64,000 bases of DNA from Hirsutella rhossiliensis (taxonomy: Eukaryota > Ascomycota > Sordariomycetes > Hypocreales > Ophiocordycipitaceae). This document shows, one piece after another, positions 23,469 through 33,123 of this stretch (the stretch's first letter is position 1; every line of letters starts with the position of its first letter). The DNA is taken from assembly GCF_020360975.1 (NCBI RefSeq), contig NW_025408671.1:4030001-4094000 (forward strand). The letters run 5' to 3'. The position numbers were made by a program, and so were the translations under genes. The notes under the pieces are model-generated. The model ran no database searches, was not told where the DNA came from, and saw nothing but the letters and a program-made list of their open reading frames with translations.

Positions 23469-24278
23469 TCATCGTCCTCCGAGCGGCTCGGTGGCCTTGA
23501 CCAGGTCGGTGATGGTGACGATGCGGTAACCCCGGCGCCGCAGCTCGGGCAGGACGATGCGTAGCATGGGGGCGGTCCAGGGGCGCCTGTCGTGGCAGAC
23601 GATGATGGCGCCCGGGCGTGCCATGCTCAGGATGTGCCTGGCGTTGACCGAGGGGTAGGGGATCTGGGCGTCGTGAGGGTATATACTGCCGAGGACGATG
23701 CGGAAGCCGCGGTTGCCGAGCAGGTCGCGCATGCGGCGGCTGAAGAAGCCGGAGCCCGGGCGGAAGTAGTTGTTGGGGAGGATCATGGCCTCGGCCTCGT
23801 ACGCGGCCACGAGCTTGGCCTTGACCTGGTTGACGTCCTTTTCGAGCTGCTCGTTGCTCAGGCTGCGCGAGGGCTCGTCGTGCATGGCGTGGTTGGCGAG
23901 CTCGTGGCCGTCGCGGATGAGGCGGCGCAGGGTGTCCTCGCGGCCGTCGACCTGGGCGCCAATGACGAAAAAGGTGGCACGAGCGGCGTTGTCGCGCAGC
24001 ACCTGCATGATGTCGGCCGTGTGGGACGAGGGGGCGTCGTCGAGAGACAGAGCCATGACCTTTTCGGCGGCGGCGGGCTCCTCAAACAGCACGTCCGGGT
24101 AGCGGGCGCGCAGGTAGCCCATGAGGAATCGCGGGGGCTTGTAGACGCAGTAGACCGAGTAGACGGGCAGGACGAGGACGAGGGCGAGGGCGGCGAGGGC
24201 GACGAGGGTGGCCATGCGGTTGCGGCGGACGCGGCGGCGCAGCCTCGTGGGCAGGCGGAAGAGGGCGAGCCGGGGCAT
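23469..24278 (-). CDS. Membrane-anchored polysaccharide deacetylase (NodB/CE4 fold)
   Basis: 269 residues from the first in-frame ATG (24278); upstream open codons lack an ATG. A basic N-terminus (RLRRRVRRNR) precedes one membrane segment at about residues 23-42, suggesting a type II anchor. The NodB domain shows LSLDDAPSSHT near residue 78 (catalytic DD), ATFFVIG, GHELANHAMHDEPS, the YFRPGSG motif and a C-terminal GAIIVCHDRR. CE4 enzymes remove acetyl groups from chitin-like polymers using a metal held by Asp and two His. Here the metal motif is NHAMHD, with spacing H-x2-H rather than the common H-x3-H, so this may be a divergent subfamily with altered metal binding. The substrate is not predictable. 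Confidence 0.85.
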   Translation of the reverse strand: MPRLALFRLPTRLRRRVRRNRMATLVALAALALVLVLPVYSVYCVYKPPRFLMGYLRARYPDVLFEEPAAAEKVMALSLDDAPSSHTADIMQVLRDNAARATFFVIGAQVDGREDTLRRLIRDGHELANHAMHDEPSRSLSNEQLEKDVNQVKAKLVAAYEAEAMILPNNYFRPGSGFFSRRMRDLLGNRGFRIVLGSIYPHDAQIPYPSVNARHILSMARPGAIIVCHDRRPWTAPMLRIVLPELRRRGYRIVTITDLVKATEPLGGR

Positions 24279-25487
24279 CGTTAGGGCCCCTTTTCCAGGG
24301 CCTGTGCCTCGAGCGAGGGCCCCCCGGCAGCACGCTCTCTCGCTCGCGGGAGCCTCAAGGCCGAGAGCAGCGTCGCGCGCGGTCGTGTCGTTGGGCTGGT
24401 CCTCTGGCGGGGGCACGCATCTGCCGTCGCTCCTCCAGCCGGCGGAGGACTTGAATGGTTGATTCGACTGCGGGGGCGGGGGATGCTGGAGTCGACCTGA
24501 TGGCTCGGGACGATGTGCAATTCTGATGTCTCTCGATGGCGCATTTTCTTCTTCTTCACTCTCCCCTCCCCCCCCCTTTTTGGGAAGCGACGTCAAGCGG
24601 ACGCGTACAGTGTGCAGACGGACGAAAGAGCACCACAGCTAGTGTCGTCTTGTATCTCGCCAAGCTCACCTGCCATGGGGCGATAAGTGACTTCTACGAA
24701 CTGGGGCTGCTGGGCAAGTTACCGCTGGGACTGACAGGGCTGAAGGTACCCCTCAAGAAACTTCGATTACCCACTCGCTCCAGGTACCTGCGGTACACCT
24801 GCTCTGCTCGGCGCGTATGGGCTCAGCACTGTACAGTGCACAGCGTATCCTCACGTGCGCATCAAGATGGCTTCTCGTCGTACAAATGATTTGTTATCCC
24901 TCTCAACACAGCGCTGTCTCGAGATGCACGAAGTTGTTCACGTTTTTTTTTTTTTACAAACTGATGAGCTGGATCGCTGCTTCTGCCATTGCTAACGGCA
25001 AATACAGACTCCCAGGACAGAAAACCTTTCCCGAGGCAACTGAGGGTCTCCATCTCGGATGCCGACGTCTATCAAAGGCAAAAGGCAGCAAAGGACACGT
25101 TCAAGAGCGGCAATCCCGACCCGAGCCAGAACCTATGGAGGTTTGAGCCATGTGAAACGTCAGTGGGAGCGCAATATACTGTAAGCAACAGTCTCCTCCT
25201 TGTCTCTGACTACTGGGCAACCAACCCATCCAAGCATTTCCATTTCCATTTCCGGGACTGGATACGGTTGTACGCCTCACCAGCGACCTGACCTTGATAG
25301 AGTTGCCCGATGGCCTCGCCTGGAACATGACCTGGTAGACATTGAAAAGTGAACGAAGCAACCAAGAGCGAGGCAAGTATACATGGTAAGCCAGGCTAAG
25401 ACGGAACATTCCTTTACTTTGCAACTATCCAAGCCACCACGGGATATAGCGCTCTATTCACTAAATTCACATACCCACATGCCTTCA
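24279..25487. other. Intergenic between two minus-strand genes
   Basis: This is the promoter side of the deacetylase gene and the 3' flank of the laccase gene. It includes a T13 run near 24943-24955. Open frames here are short and unsupported. Confidence 0.55.
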
Positions 25488-27967
25488 TTACAACCCACTA
25501 TCGATCTGGTCGGGAATATTCGTCTTGGTCCACTTGGACCACTGCCTGCACGTCTCGGCGACTGTGTGCGGAATCTTCATCTTGGCCACCTTGTCCGGTT
25601 GTGTGAGGAACTGCATGAACAGGCCGGCCGACGCATGCCAGGCGATGTGGCAGTGGAATGGCCACATTCCTTTCAGCCACCTCATATTAGCATTGTGGAA
25701 AAGATCAGGGGCACCGAGGGCCGACCAACCTGGGTTTTCCGACGCGTCAAACTGCATGGCCAGATGTCCGTTGGGCTGGAGCTGGACAACGTCTCTCCGC
25801 TGGGGGTTCGAAGAGCGCACAATGGTGCCGTCCCAGGTGCCGCTGCCTTCATTCAGAATATACATGTTGAATCCGTGAAGATGCATGGGGTGTCTAGAGC
25901 AGCCCGCGTTAGCAAACAAGAGTCCCAACAGCACGGCGGGCAAAGGGGGCTGCATACGGGGCTGGCGTGAGGTTGTTGACGATGACCCTCACCGACTTGG
26001 CGTCTCCGAGGTCCTTGGCGTTCCACTCTGGGGCAAAGCTTGTGTTTCCAAGGTTGCTCAACAGCAATGTCGGGGTGTTGTAGTTGATGCGGAAGTCCTG
26101 CCCGGCGAGCCGCCAGAGCCCGATGTTACTGGCATTGGTGTGGCGATCGAGGTCGATGGAGAGGGACAAGTCGGGCGTGGGCACCTTGAGCTTCATGACG
26201 GGCTCCGTCTTCTTCAGATCATCGTTGGAGCACGTTGCAGGGTCCGACACGTTCCAGGCCTTGGACCGCGGTACCTCGTTGGTCGATTGGGCGTTGTCGT
26301 AGTAGACGGCGGCGACGGCAAAGTCCTGGTGAGACAGACTGCAGGCGTGGGAAATGTTGGACCGCATCCAGTAGGAGGTCAGGTGGCCGTCGGCCTTGAC
26401 GAGGACATCGGTGCGTTGGCCGATGCCGAGGGTGACCACTTCCGTCTCGTAGGGCTCCACGGCGACGAAGTCGTTGGCGATAACGGTCAGCTTGTGCTGG
26501 TCGATGGAGAAGCGCTGCAAGCCCTCGGCGCCCGAGTTGATGAGCCGGAGCCGATGGATCTTGCCCTTCTTGAACTTGAACTTGGCCAGCGGGGCGTCGT
26601 TCTTGCAGAATTGGGCGCCTCCGATGGCATTGGTGCAGTTGTAGTTCATCTTGCCGTTGATCAGGTTGTTGTCCGACGAGACGGCGCCGCCGCCAGGCGC
26701 CATGGTTTCCTTGACCAGCGTGAAGTAGTCGGGGTGGTACCAGTCCGAGAGCATGACGGGGCCCACGTCGACGTCGTACTTATGCTTCTCGGGGCCGTAA
26801 ATCACCATGGGCCCGACAATGCCGCCCGCGTACTGGGAGGAGTAGTGCGAGTGGTACCACGTGGTGCCGTACAGCTCGGCGTGGAACTGGTAGGTGAAGG
26901 ACTTGCCGGGGGCGATGGGGCAGTGGGTGATGCCCGGGACGCCGTCGAACCAGGGCGTGCCCGTCTGGAGGAAGCCGTGCCAGTGCAGGGCGGTGCCCTC
27001 CTCGGGGCCCGTGATTTTGTTGTGCACCGTCACCTGGATGGTGTCGCCCCAGTTGGCCTCGATGAGCGGGCCGGGAAACGCGCCGTTGACCAGCAGGACC
27101 GACGCCTCGACGCCGTCGGGGGCCAGGCGGCCGCGGCTGATGGTGAAGTCATAGGTCCGGATCACGCCCGTGTGCGGACACTTCTTGTAGTAGTTGGTGT
27201 GGTGGTCGTACTTGCTCCACGGCTTGCCGTTGGGCAGCGGGTTGTTGCCGAGATAGCGAGGCAGGTAGTGCGCGTCGAGGGTGCCCAGCTTGGACTTGCT
27301 GCGGGAAGGTCAGCTATGGATCGGGTCAGAGGGGGTCATGCGTGGCAGCAGGTGCTTGCCCGTTGGTCTCCTTTTGGCTGAGGCCGTGCTGAAGGCTCTT
27401 GGGGCTGATGCCGGGCCGGTTGGGGTTGCCCTTGAGCACGTTTCGGAAGTAGTTGGAGTTGTCGCCGAGGAACACTCGGTAGAAGTCGGACGAGAAGTCG
27501 TTTTTATCGTCTTCCTTGTTGTTGTTTTTGTTGTCCTTGTGGCTGTCGCTGTTCTTGTACTGGGGTTTCTTGTCCTTGTGCTGGGGCTTCTTGTCCTTGT
27601 GCTGGGGCTTCTTGTTCTTGTGCTGGGGCTTCTTGTTCTTGTGCTGGGGCTTCTTGTTCTTGTGCTGGGGCTTCTTGTTCTTGTGCTGGGGCTTCTTGTT
27701 CTTGTGCTGGGGCTTCTTGTTCTTGTGCTGGGGCTTCTTGTTCTTGTGCTGGGGCTTCTTGTGGTGATGATGGTCGATCTTATGGTGGTGAAGGTCGACC
27801 TTGTGGTGATGGTGATGGTCGACCTTGTGGTGGTGGTGGTGGTGGGGGTCGCCCTTGTGGTGATATTTGGCAGGCGCGCCATGGCCATTGCCGTAGTCAC
27901 CTTCCGTCAAGGCGTGGCAGAAGGCGGCCAGGCGAGACAGGACCAGGACGGTTGCCGTGAGCTTCAT
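25488..27967 (-). CDS. Ascomycete laccase-type multicopper oxidase with His-rich repeat N-terminal extension
   Basis: Minus-strand exons 27360-27967, 25958-27298 and 25488-25893 give 784 residues, against about 580-620 for usual ascomycete laccases. Residues 1-19 are a signal peptide (MKLTATVLVLSRLAAFCHA). Residues about 37-69 are His-rich (HHHHHHKVD). Residues 70-139 are ten KKPQHKN-type heptads, then an Asp/Lys/Asn-rich linker. Copper motifs are complete: HWHG near 307, WYHSHYS near 351, HPMHLHG near 651 and HCHIAWHASAGL near 729, with Leu in the axial T1 position. The protein ends exactly in DSGL, the C-terminal plug seen in mature ascomycete laccases. The first intron uses GC...AG (27299-27359) with a CTGAC branch site. 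Laccases oxidise phenols and reduce oxygen to water; secretion is expected. Confidence 0.92.
27551..27760 (-). repeat. Coding minisatellite, ten 21-bp units encoding KKPQHKN heptads
   Basis: Ten exact-length 21-bp units lie inside the laccase first exon. From the N-terminal side there are seven units coding KKPQHKN, two KKPQHKD and one KKPQYKN. The seven QHKN units are almost identical in DNA, suggesting recent expansion or homogenisation. Unit length is a multiple of three, so copy-number change keeps the enzyme in frame. Confidence 0.95.
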
Positions 27968-28075
27968 GATTCCCGATCCTACGTGGCAGGAGCGTCCTCG
28001 GCAGGAGAGGTATCCGGTAATCTGGCCGAGAGGGTTGGCGCACTCGCCGTCGGTTCGGTTCTAGGCTCCTGGTTG

Positions 28076-28087
28076 GATATATATAGC
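28076..28087 (-). promoter_or_regulatory. Candidate TATA box of the laccase gene
   Basis: A TATATATA stretch lies about 110 bases upstream of the laccase ATG on the minus strand, a usual distance for a fungal TATA box followed by a short leader. Assignment is by position only. Confidence 0.5.
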
Positions 28088-28496
28088 ACTAGTCATAGCA
28101 CTCCCCTTCTCCGTCGACGCTCGGGAGCCTCGCCGACGTCCAGCCTCAGGCTGCGGCGGAGGCGGAAAGCATGCCACGGGGGAAGGGCACATCACGGCAC
28201 ATCACCGACCCTCGGTCTCAGGGGCCGCGGCCTCTAGCTATCGTGGGAAAGGCGGCGCAGCGCATAGTTGCCGTAAAGAGAAAAGACACCTCCCTGGCCA
28301 TGGTCTTTGGCTCCACCACATACCACCAGGCCCGGCTAAGGTTGGGTGAGGAGGGATCTGAGACGCTGAAGAACGACGCGGAAGAACGACGCTGAAGAAC
28401 GACGCTCAAGCACCGGCTTGTCCTTGTCCGAGTCTCGTCAACTCTGGGGCCGAGTCTCATCACACCGCTGTAGTACACAACGACCGACGCGTCGTC

Positions 28497-28539
28497 TGTC
28501 ACCCGTCCTGTCACCCGTCCTGTCACCCGTCCTGTCACC
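28497..28539. repeat. 12-bp tandem repeat
   Basis: Three and a half copies of TGTCACCCGTCC. Its length makes an artefactual VTGR-repeat frame on the minus strand; I see no gene around it. Confidence 0.8.
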
Positions 28540-29362
28540 ACCAAACATGGCGAGGGAAAAGGCCAATGGCCCATCCTCGTCGTCCCCATGCCGGCCGGCT
28601 CCGGTCCGCCACGTCTGGTTTCGCTCTGGGCAGCATGAGACTGGGCAGGGGAGTAGGCCGCCGATGGTCACCAGACCAGTCTTGTGCGGTCCTAGAGCGA
28701 GCCTGGCATCGTCGATGGACCGTCTCAGTTCCTCCCGGCCACCCGCTCATGATAGGCCAAGACTAGGAGCTTCCGACTATCTGATGCAAGGTCCTCCAAC
28801 CACCAACCAAGTCCTCTCGTCCTCTCGGAAGAGATATCTCTTACGGCATCCATCTCTTCGCGAGGGAGGCTGGGTCTCAGTCTTCCGCCACCCGCCTTCT
28901 TCCACTGGCTCGCGTGTCTGTTCCTAGCCGCCGCCGTTTGGACTCATCGAGAGTCAGACAGCCTGACGTCTTTCTTGCCTTCACATTCCGTCCGGCTGCC
29001 CCCCCCCCACGGACAGCCGACAGCACCTGTCTTGGACTTTGTTTCGCCCTGTCTAGCATTCCACCACCGCCCTGTCCAGCTTTTGCCCGCAACGGAAAGG
29101 CGCGTAGCATCACGTGGAATTCTATTCCCTTGGCAAGCACCAAGACCCTTGTGGCGGGCCAGCGTATTCCTAAATGTCTACCGGCAGCGATTGCCGTTGG
29201 CTACGGGTGCGAGACTTGGGGGGGAGCACCCCAGCCAGGCAATCGGCGGCGACGGCCCGAACAAAGATTTCTCAGATGGGCTGATGACCAGTTCTCCCTT
29301 GATTTATCTGTCAGGAGTGGTCAGAGGGGCCAAGGTGCCTGCGTGGGAGCTGGGGACGCCCG

Positions 29363-29370
29363 GTATATAG
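29363..29370 (+). promoter_or_regulatory. Candidate TATA box of the small secreted protein gene
   Basis: GTATATAG lies 86 bases before the proposed ATG at 29456, a standard spacing. Assignment is by motif and position. Confidence 0.5.
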
Positions 29371-29455
29371 TCTGCAGATTCCTCTGCTTGTGCGCCGGCG
29401 GCTGTCTCTTTGCCCGCTGCACCGCGCAGGACTCGCAGCCCACGCACCAGACAAG

Positions 29456-30008
29456 ATGAGAGCACGTCACCCCCGTCACACGGTCATGGCGGCGTCGAGA
29501 CTAACCGGCTTCCGCAGATCCTCAGCCTGTGTTGGGCGCTTTGCCTTGCGTCTGTGGCGACGGCCTCGACGCTGTACAAGGCCGAGGAAATCGGTAGGTC
29601 GACTGGCGCCACGTGAGAGGCTCGGATATACACGAGACGCTGACGTCCTCGTAGATACGATTATGAAACAGGTCGATCTCAACGTAGGACGCGCCTCTAC
29701 CGCCTCTCTCCTCGCCCAAGTCGGAGCCGCTAACACGACGGGATGACAGTGCCCGGGCCTTACTGCCGACTGCAAAACTATCCTCATGACCCTCAAAACA
29801 GACTATCAGAATGGGATCCTCAAGCAGAGCATTCAAGCTCTGGACGAAGCCATGGTAAAATTCCAAAAGGTAGGGACCAGGCCGTGCCCGCCAGAAGCCC
29901 AAGATGGTGCTTACAGCTTGCTCAAAACAGGCCGTAAAAGCCACGCCCAACTGCCTAGCCGCCGTGAACCTCTGCGCCAAGAATATTAAGGAGAAAGGGG
30001 GCAAATGA
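29456..30008 (+). CDS. Small secreted Cys-containing protein, five exons
   Basis: Proposed exons 29456-29482, 29518-29593, 29655-29683, 29750-29869 and 29931-30008 give 109 residues. A basic start (MRARHPRHT) and hydrophobic core (ILSLCWALCLASVATA) make a signal peptide. The mature part reads STLYKAEEID, TIMKQVDLN, CPGLTADCKTIL, then a helix-like ALDEAMVKFQK, and ends with NCLAAVNLCAKNIKEKGGK. It has four Cys, enough for two disulphides. The last three introns have good GT...AG ends; the first (35 nt) is unusually short, so the extreme N-terminus is uncertain. I do not recognise a family; its size and helical Cys-spaced layout are vaguely like hydrophobic-surface-binding or effector-type proteins. 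It lies between laccase and P450 genes. Confidence 0.7.
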
Positions 30009-30677
30009 TATATTGGTACACTTGAATGCTGGCCAGCTCGCTCATGTCCGTTTCCTCGCGTCGACGTCATTGCTTGGCTGGCTTTCTCATTCAGAGCTTG
30101 ATCCCTAGGCCGGTAACTGGTTTTGAAAATGTAACAGGGTCCGCGGTATATCATATATGATATATGTACACTGCGTTGTTCAGCCTCCTTTATAGCCCCC
30201 ATAGGTACTCCGTACACGTCACATAGTTAATGCTACGATGCCAGTCCCATGTCCAGCTTGCTAGGAAGTCCGCCATGTTGCTCCCGCAGACCTGTTTCCC
30301 GCAGTGCCTCGCAAGCGCCACCACTCGAGAGGCGGTTCATCATTGGGCCTGGACGAGGCAGCCCTGCAGCCCTGGCGTGGGACGGAGAGGATGATTCGAG
30401 AAGACGGTGGTGACACAGCCCCACTGGCAAGGCACAGGCCATGAAGAGGGCCACGAAAGAGGGCGAAGAGAACAAGGGAGGCTCGGATCACCTGCTTTTG
30501 TTATTGCGTGGCGTGTGTTGCTTGGCAGCAGCGCGAGGAGGTCCCTGACAAGGAGGCCTGGTTACACATATAGCCACACTTGTCCCTCAACTGCGCGGAT
30601 GAAAATGCTCCGTCGTTACAAGCCTTTATTCACTGTCCTACCAGTTCTCGAGAGATCCCGCCTGACGGCCAATCAAA
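30009..30677. other. Intergenic, promoter side of the P450
   Basis: Lower GC than its neighbours, with a TATATGATATATG stretch near 30,150. No gene supported. Confidence 0.55.
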
Positions 30678-32491
30678 ATGCTCCCAAGTTTTCTGGACTC
30701 GACTCGTCGACTGCCCGGTCTCGTGGAGCGCAGCGTCTCCCACAACTCGGCTGTAGAAGCCCCAACTCCCGCAGCCATAGCACTTATTCTCCTATTCACC
30801 ATTGCCGCCTATGGAATCTATACAAAATCCTCACCGCGTTCCCTACCCGACATACCGCCCAGACGTACATGCGCCGGGACCATCCTCGGAGACGTACCCG
30901 ACATTGTCGCGACCATCATGGCCAGAGGCAATATCAAGAGGTGGATGGTCAACCAGACTACCCGGCACAGCTCAGACATTGTTCAGATCTCTCCCGCAGG
31001 GGTGCTCGGTCGTCCCCTGGTTGTTCTCGTCAACTACCGCGAGGCTCAAGACATACTCCAGCGACGAGGGGCCGACTTCGACGTTGCCAGCCTGCACAAC
31101 GAAATCTTCCGCGGTATCATGCCTGGAGCCGCCATTACAAACTATACAGATGAGCAGTATAACAGTATTCGAGTCCTGACTCGGGAACTGATGACGGCAA
31201 GTTTTCTCTCCAATGTAAGGGGGCCTACCATTGGCATGCCAAGTCCCGAGGCTTATTAGTCACTACCTGCTTCTAGGTGTCGGGACCCAAGCTATACGCC
31301 GAAGCATCACGCTTCACAAACACCTGGAAGGCAAAATCCCAAAGAGCCTTGGGCCGGCCGTGGAACGCCTCGCCCGACTTTGAGCGGCTTGCCCTGAACG
31401 TGGGCTTCTCCGTCGTGTTTGGGGCAAGGCAGCAGGGCGACGACGAAGCCATCAGCGGCTCCCTGAGTGGCGAGCCGCTTCACGACGACGCGTCCGAGGC
31501 CGTCGACTGCGACGAGCCCATTGCCTTTGAGGAGGCGCCGCTGCCCGACATATTTGCCGCGTCCAGGTTGCATAGCCAGGCACTGCTCGACGCTGCCCTT
31601 GGAGCGCCGCGGCTCTATTACTTTGCACTCGGCTTCCTGGCCTCGTGGCGGACGTCGCTCGACCTGGTCAACACGTACGTGGGCAAACGAGCCGCAGCCT
31701 TTACGCAGGAGCTGGCCAGGGGTGCAAACCCCTGTCCGACATCGCACTTGGAGGCAGCCCTCAGCAAGGACGCCCGACAACACCGGCGGGCCCGGGCCAA
31801 GACGGTGCAGGACGAGGCGTACAGCCACCTGCTCGGCATCCATGACACGATTCCGCACTTCATGGACTGGGCCGCCGTCTATCTCGGCATACATCAGCAC
31901 CTCCAACGCCAGTTGCGGGCCGGTCTGCGAGCCGCCTACCCTCAAGCAGCTGCGGAGCAACGTGATCCGTCCTTGGGGCAAATCATGGAAGCCTCGTGTC
32001 CGCTGCTCGATGCCTTCATCCAAGAGGTCCTCCGATGCCGACCACCCGTCTCGTTTCTCCTCAGGGAAGCGCGACGCGATACCACCATCCTGGGCCACTC
32101 CATCCCAAAGGGCGCCCAGGTCTTCATCCCAACGTCCGGGCCAGGCCTCACCGAGCCACCCGTCCACACCGCCCAGCCATCAAGCCCCCCGGCAGGCTGG
32201 GAGAAGCCCGAGGTGTTCGATCCGGGCCGATGGCTGCGCAACGACCCCGAGACTGGAGAGGCCAAGTTCAACGGCCAGAGCGGTCCGTTCTTGGCCTTTG
32301 GAGCCGGCCGGCGCGGTTGTTTTGGCAAGCGCCTGGCCTACCTAAACCTGCGAGTCGTGCTGACGCTGCTTGTGTGGTCCTTTGAATTTGGAGAATTGCC
32401 CGATAATATCATGACGGACTTGGGCCTTGAACAACACAAGTCGGCGAAGCCCCGGGCAGCCTGGGTCAGACTGCGCCAAGTGTGTTGTTGA
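30678..32491 (+). CDS. Cytochrome P450 monooxygenase
   Basis: Exons 30678-31214 and 31277-32491 give 583 residues. An N-terminal membrane anchor lies near residues 32-50 (AAIALILLFTIAAYGIY), followed by a short Pro-containing hinge (LPDIPPRR). The I-helix region reads GIHDT in place of the usual AGxDT. The K-helix ExxR is EVLR (in FIQEVLRCRPP), the PERF-like motif is FDPGRW, and the heme loop FGAGRRGCFG supplies the Cys ligand. All parts of a working microsomal P450 are present. Substrate and family number cannot be read from the sequence. It is somewhat long because of a Glu/Asp-rich insert near residues 230-260. The neighbouring PLP enzyme and laccase raise the possibility of a small metabolic cluster, unproven. 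Confidence 0.9.
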
Positions 32492-33123
32492 AGTGCTCCC
32501 CAGCATATCTTTGCACTACTATACGATAATACGAGGTTGCGCTCATGGGACAGTTTGAAATGCCTGGTAACCAACTAGCTTGAGATGCCTCTGTGTCTGC
32601 CTCCTTGCAACTGAATATCAAACAGCGAGCTCCTGAGCATATCCAATCCTGCAGATACACTAATTAAGATACCTGGGTTGCCGCCGAATACGCCGTCACA
32701 GGAGTAAGCAAAGCTGTAAATTACTGTGCTACGAAGATGCAACAAAGCATTGATGTAAGGCGCGCGCTGTCAGGTCTGTGGCGGCAAAGGTGGGGGTAAA
32801 CTTCCGTATGGCAAAGTAGCGGGTAAACCATGTTGGCCAATCAGAAGCGTTTTGTACGGTACGAATAATTCTACGGCGTACAGTATACATCGGCTCTGGC
32901 CAATCACAACGCTGCCTCCGGGTGAACTCTGGGTAAATCTGACCAATGATGGTTCTGCAAATAATGAGTAGGCCAATCAAAACGCTGGGTAAGGAAAAAG
33001 TGGTCTGCACTTTTTCCTCAGTAAAGAAGCACAGCTGAATCTGCGCACTGCGTGTACTTCGTCACTACGTAGCTCAAATTTACAGCTTTGCTTAATTAGA
33101 CCATGTTCAAGGATGGGTCTCAA
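32492..33123. other. AT-richer interval between convergent genes, with a CCAAT repeat cluster
   Basis: This separates the 3' ends of the P450 (plus) and the PLP enzyme (minus). GC is lower than in the flanking genes. It holds three related copies of GGCCAATCAnAACGCT plus one more CCAAT (see separate entry). No open frame is supported. Confidence 0.6.
32835..32990. repeat. Three imperfect copies of a CCAAT-containing motif
   Basis: Copies start at 32835, 32898 and 32971 and read GGCCAATCAGAAGCGT, GGCCAATCACAACGCT and GGCCAATCAAAACGCT. A further CCAAT lies at 32943. GGGTAAA/GGGTAAG fragments also recur between them. The spacing of about 60-73 bases suggests a decayed tandem repeat. CCAAT is the binding site of the fungal HAP/CBC complex, but the position between converging 3' ends argues against a normal promoter. 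Confidence 0.65.

Larger units (their letters stand above)
27968..29455. other. Intergenic between divergent secreted-protein genes
   Basis: This contains candidate TATA boxes for the laccase (28076-28087) and for the small secreted protein (29363-29370). A 12-bp tandem repeat lies near 28,500. No supported gene; the plus frame 28914-29459 lacks any domain or signal. Confidence 0.5.

Noticed and set aside
23592..24284. 230-codon plus-strand frame opposite the deacetylase
   Set aside because: Antisense shadow with Val/Gly/Asp bias; the NodB motifs are on the other strand.
25885..27381. 498-codon plus-strand frame opposite the laccase
   Set aside because: It is the GC-driven antisense shadow of the laccase exon and has a low-complexity Val/Gly-rich composition without domains.
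27551..27760. Regular 21-bp repeats as a CRISPR array
   Set aside because: Units are contiguous with no spacers and code in frame within a eukaryotic gene.
27516..27767. Plus-strand frame with a repeated LFLCWGF heptad
   Set aside because: It is the reverse reading of the laccase coding minisatellite. No start context or independent evidence supports it.
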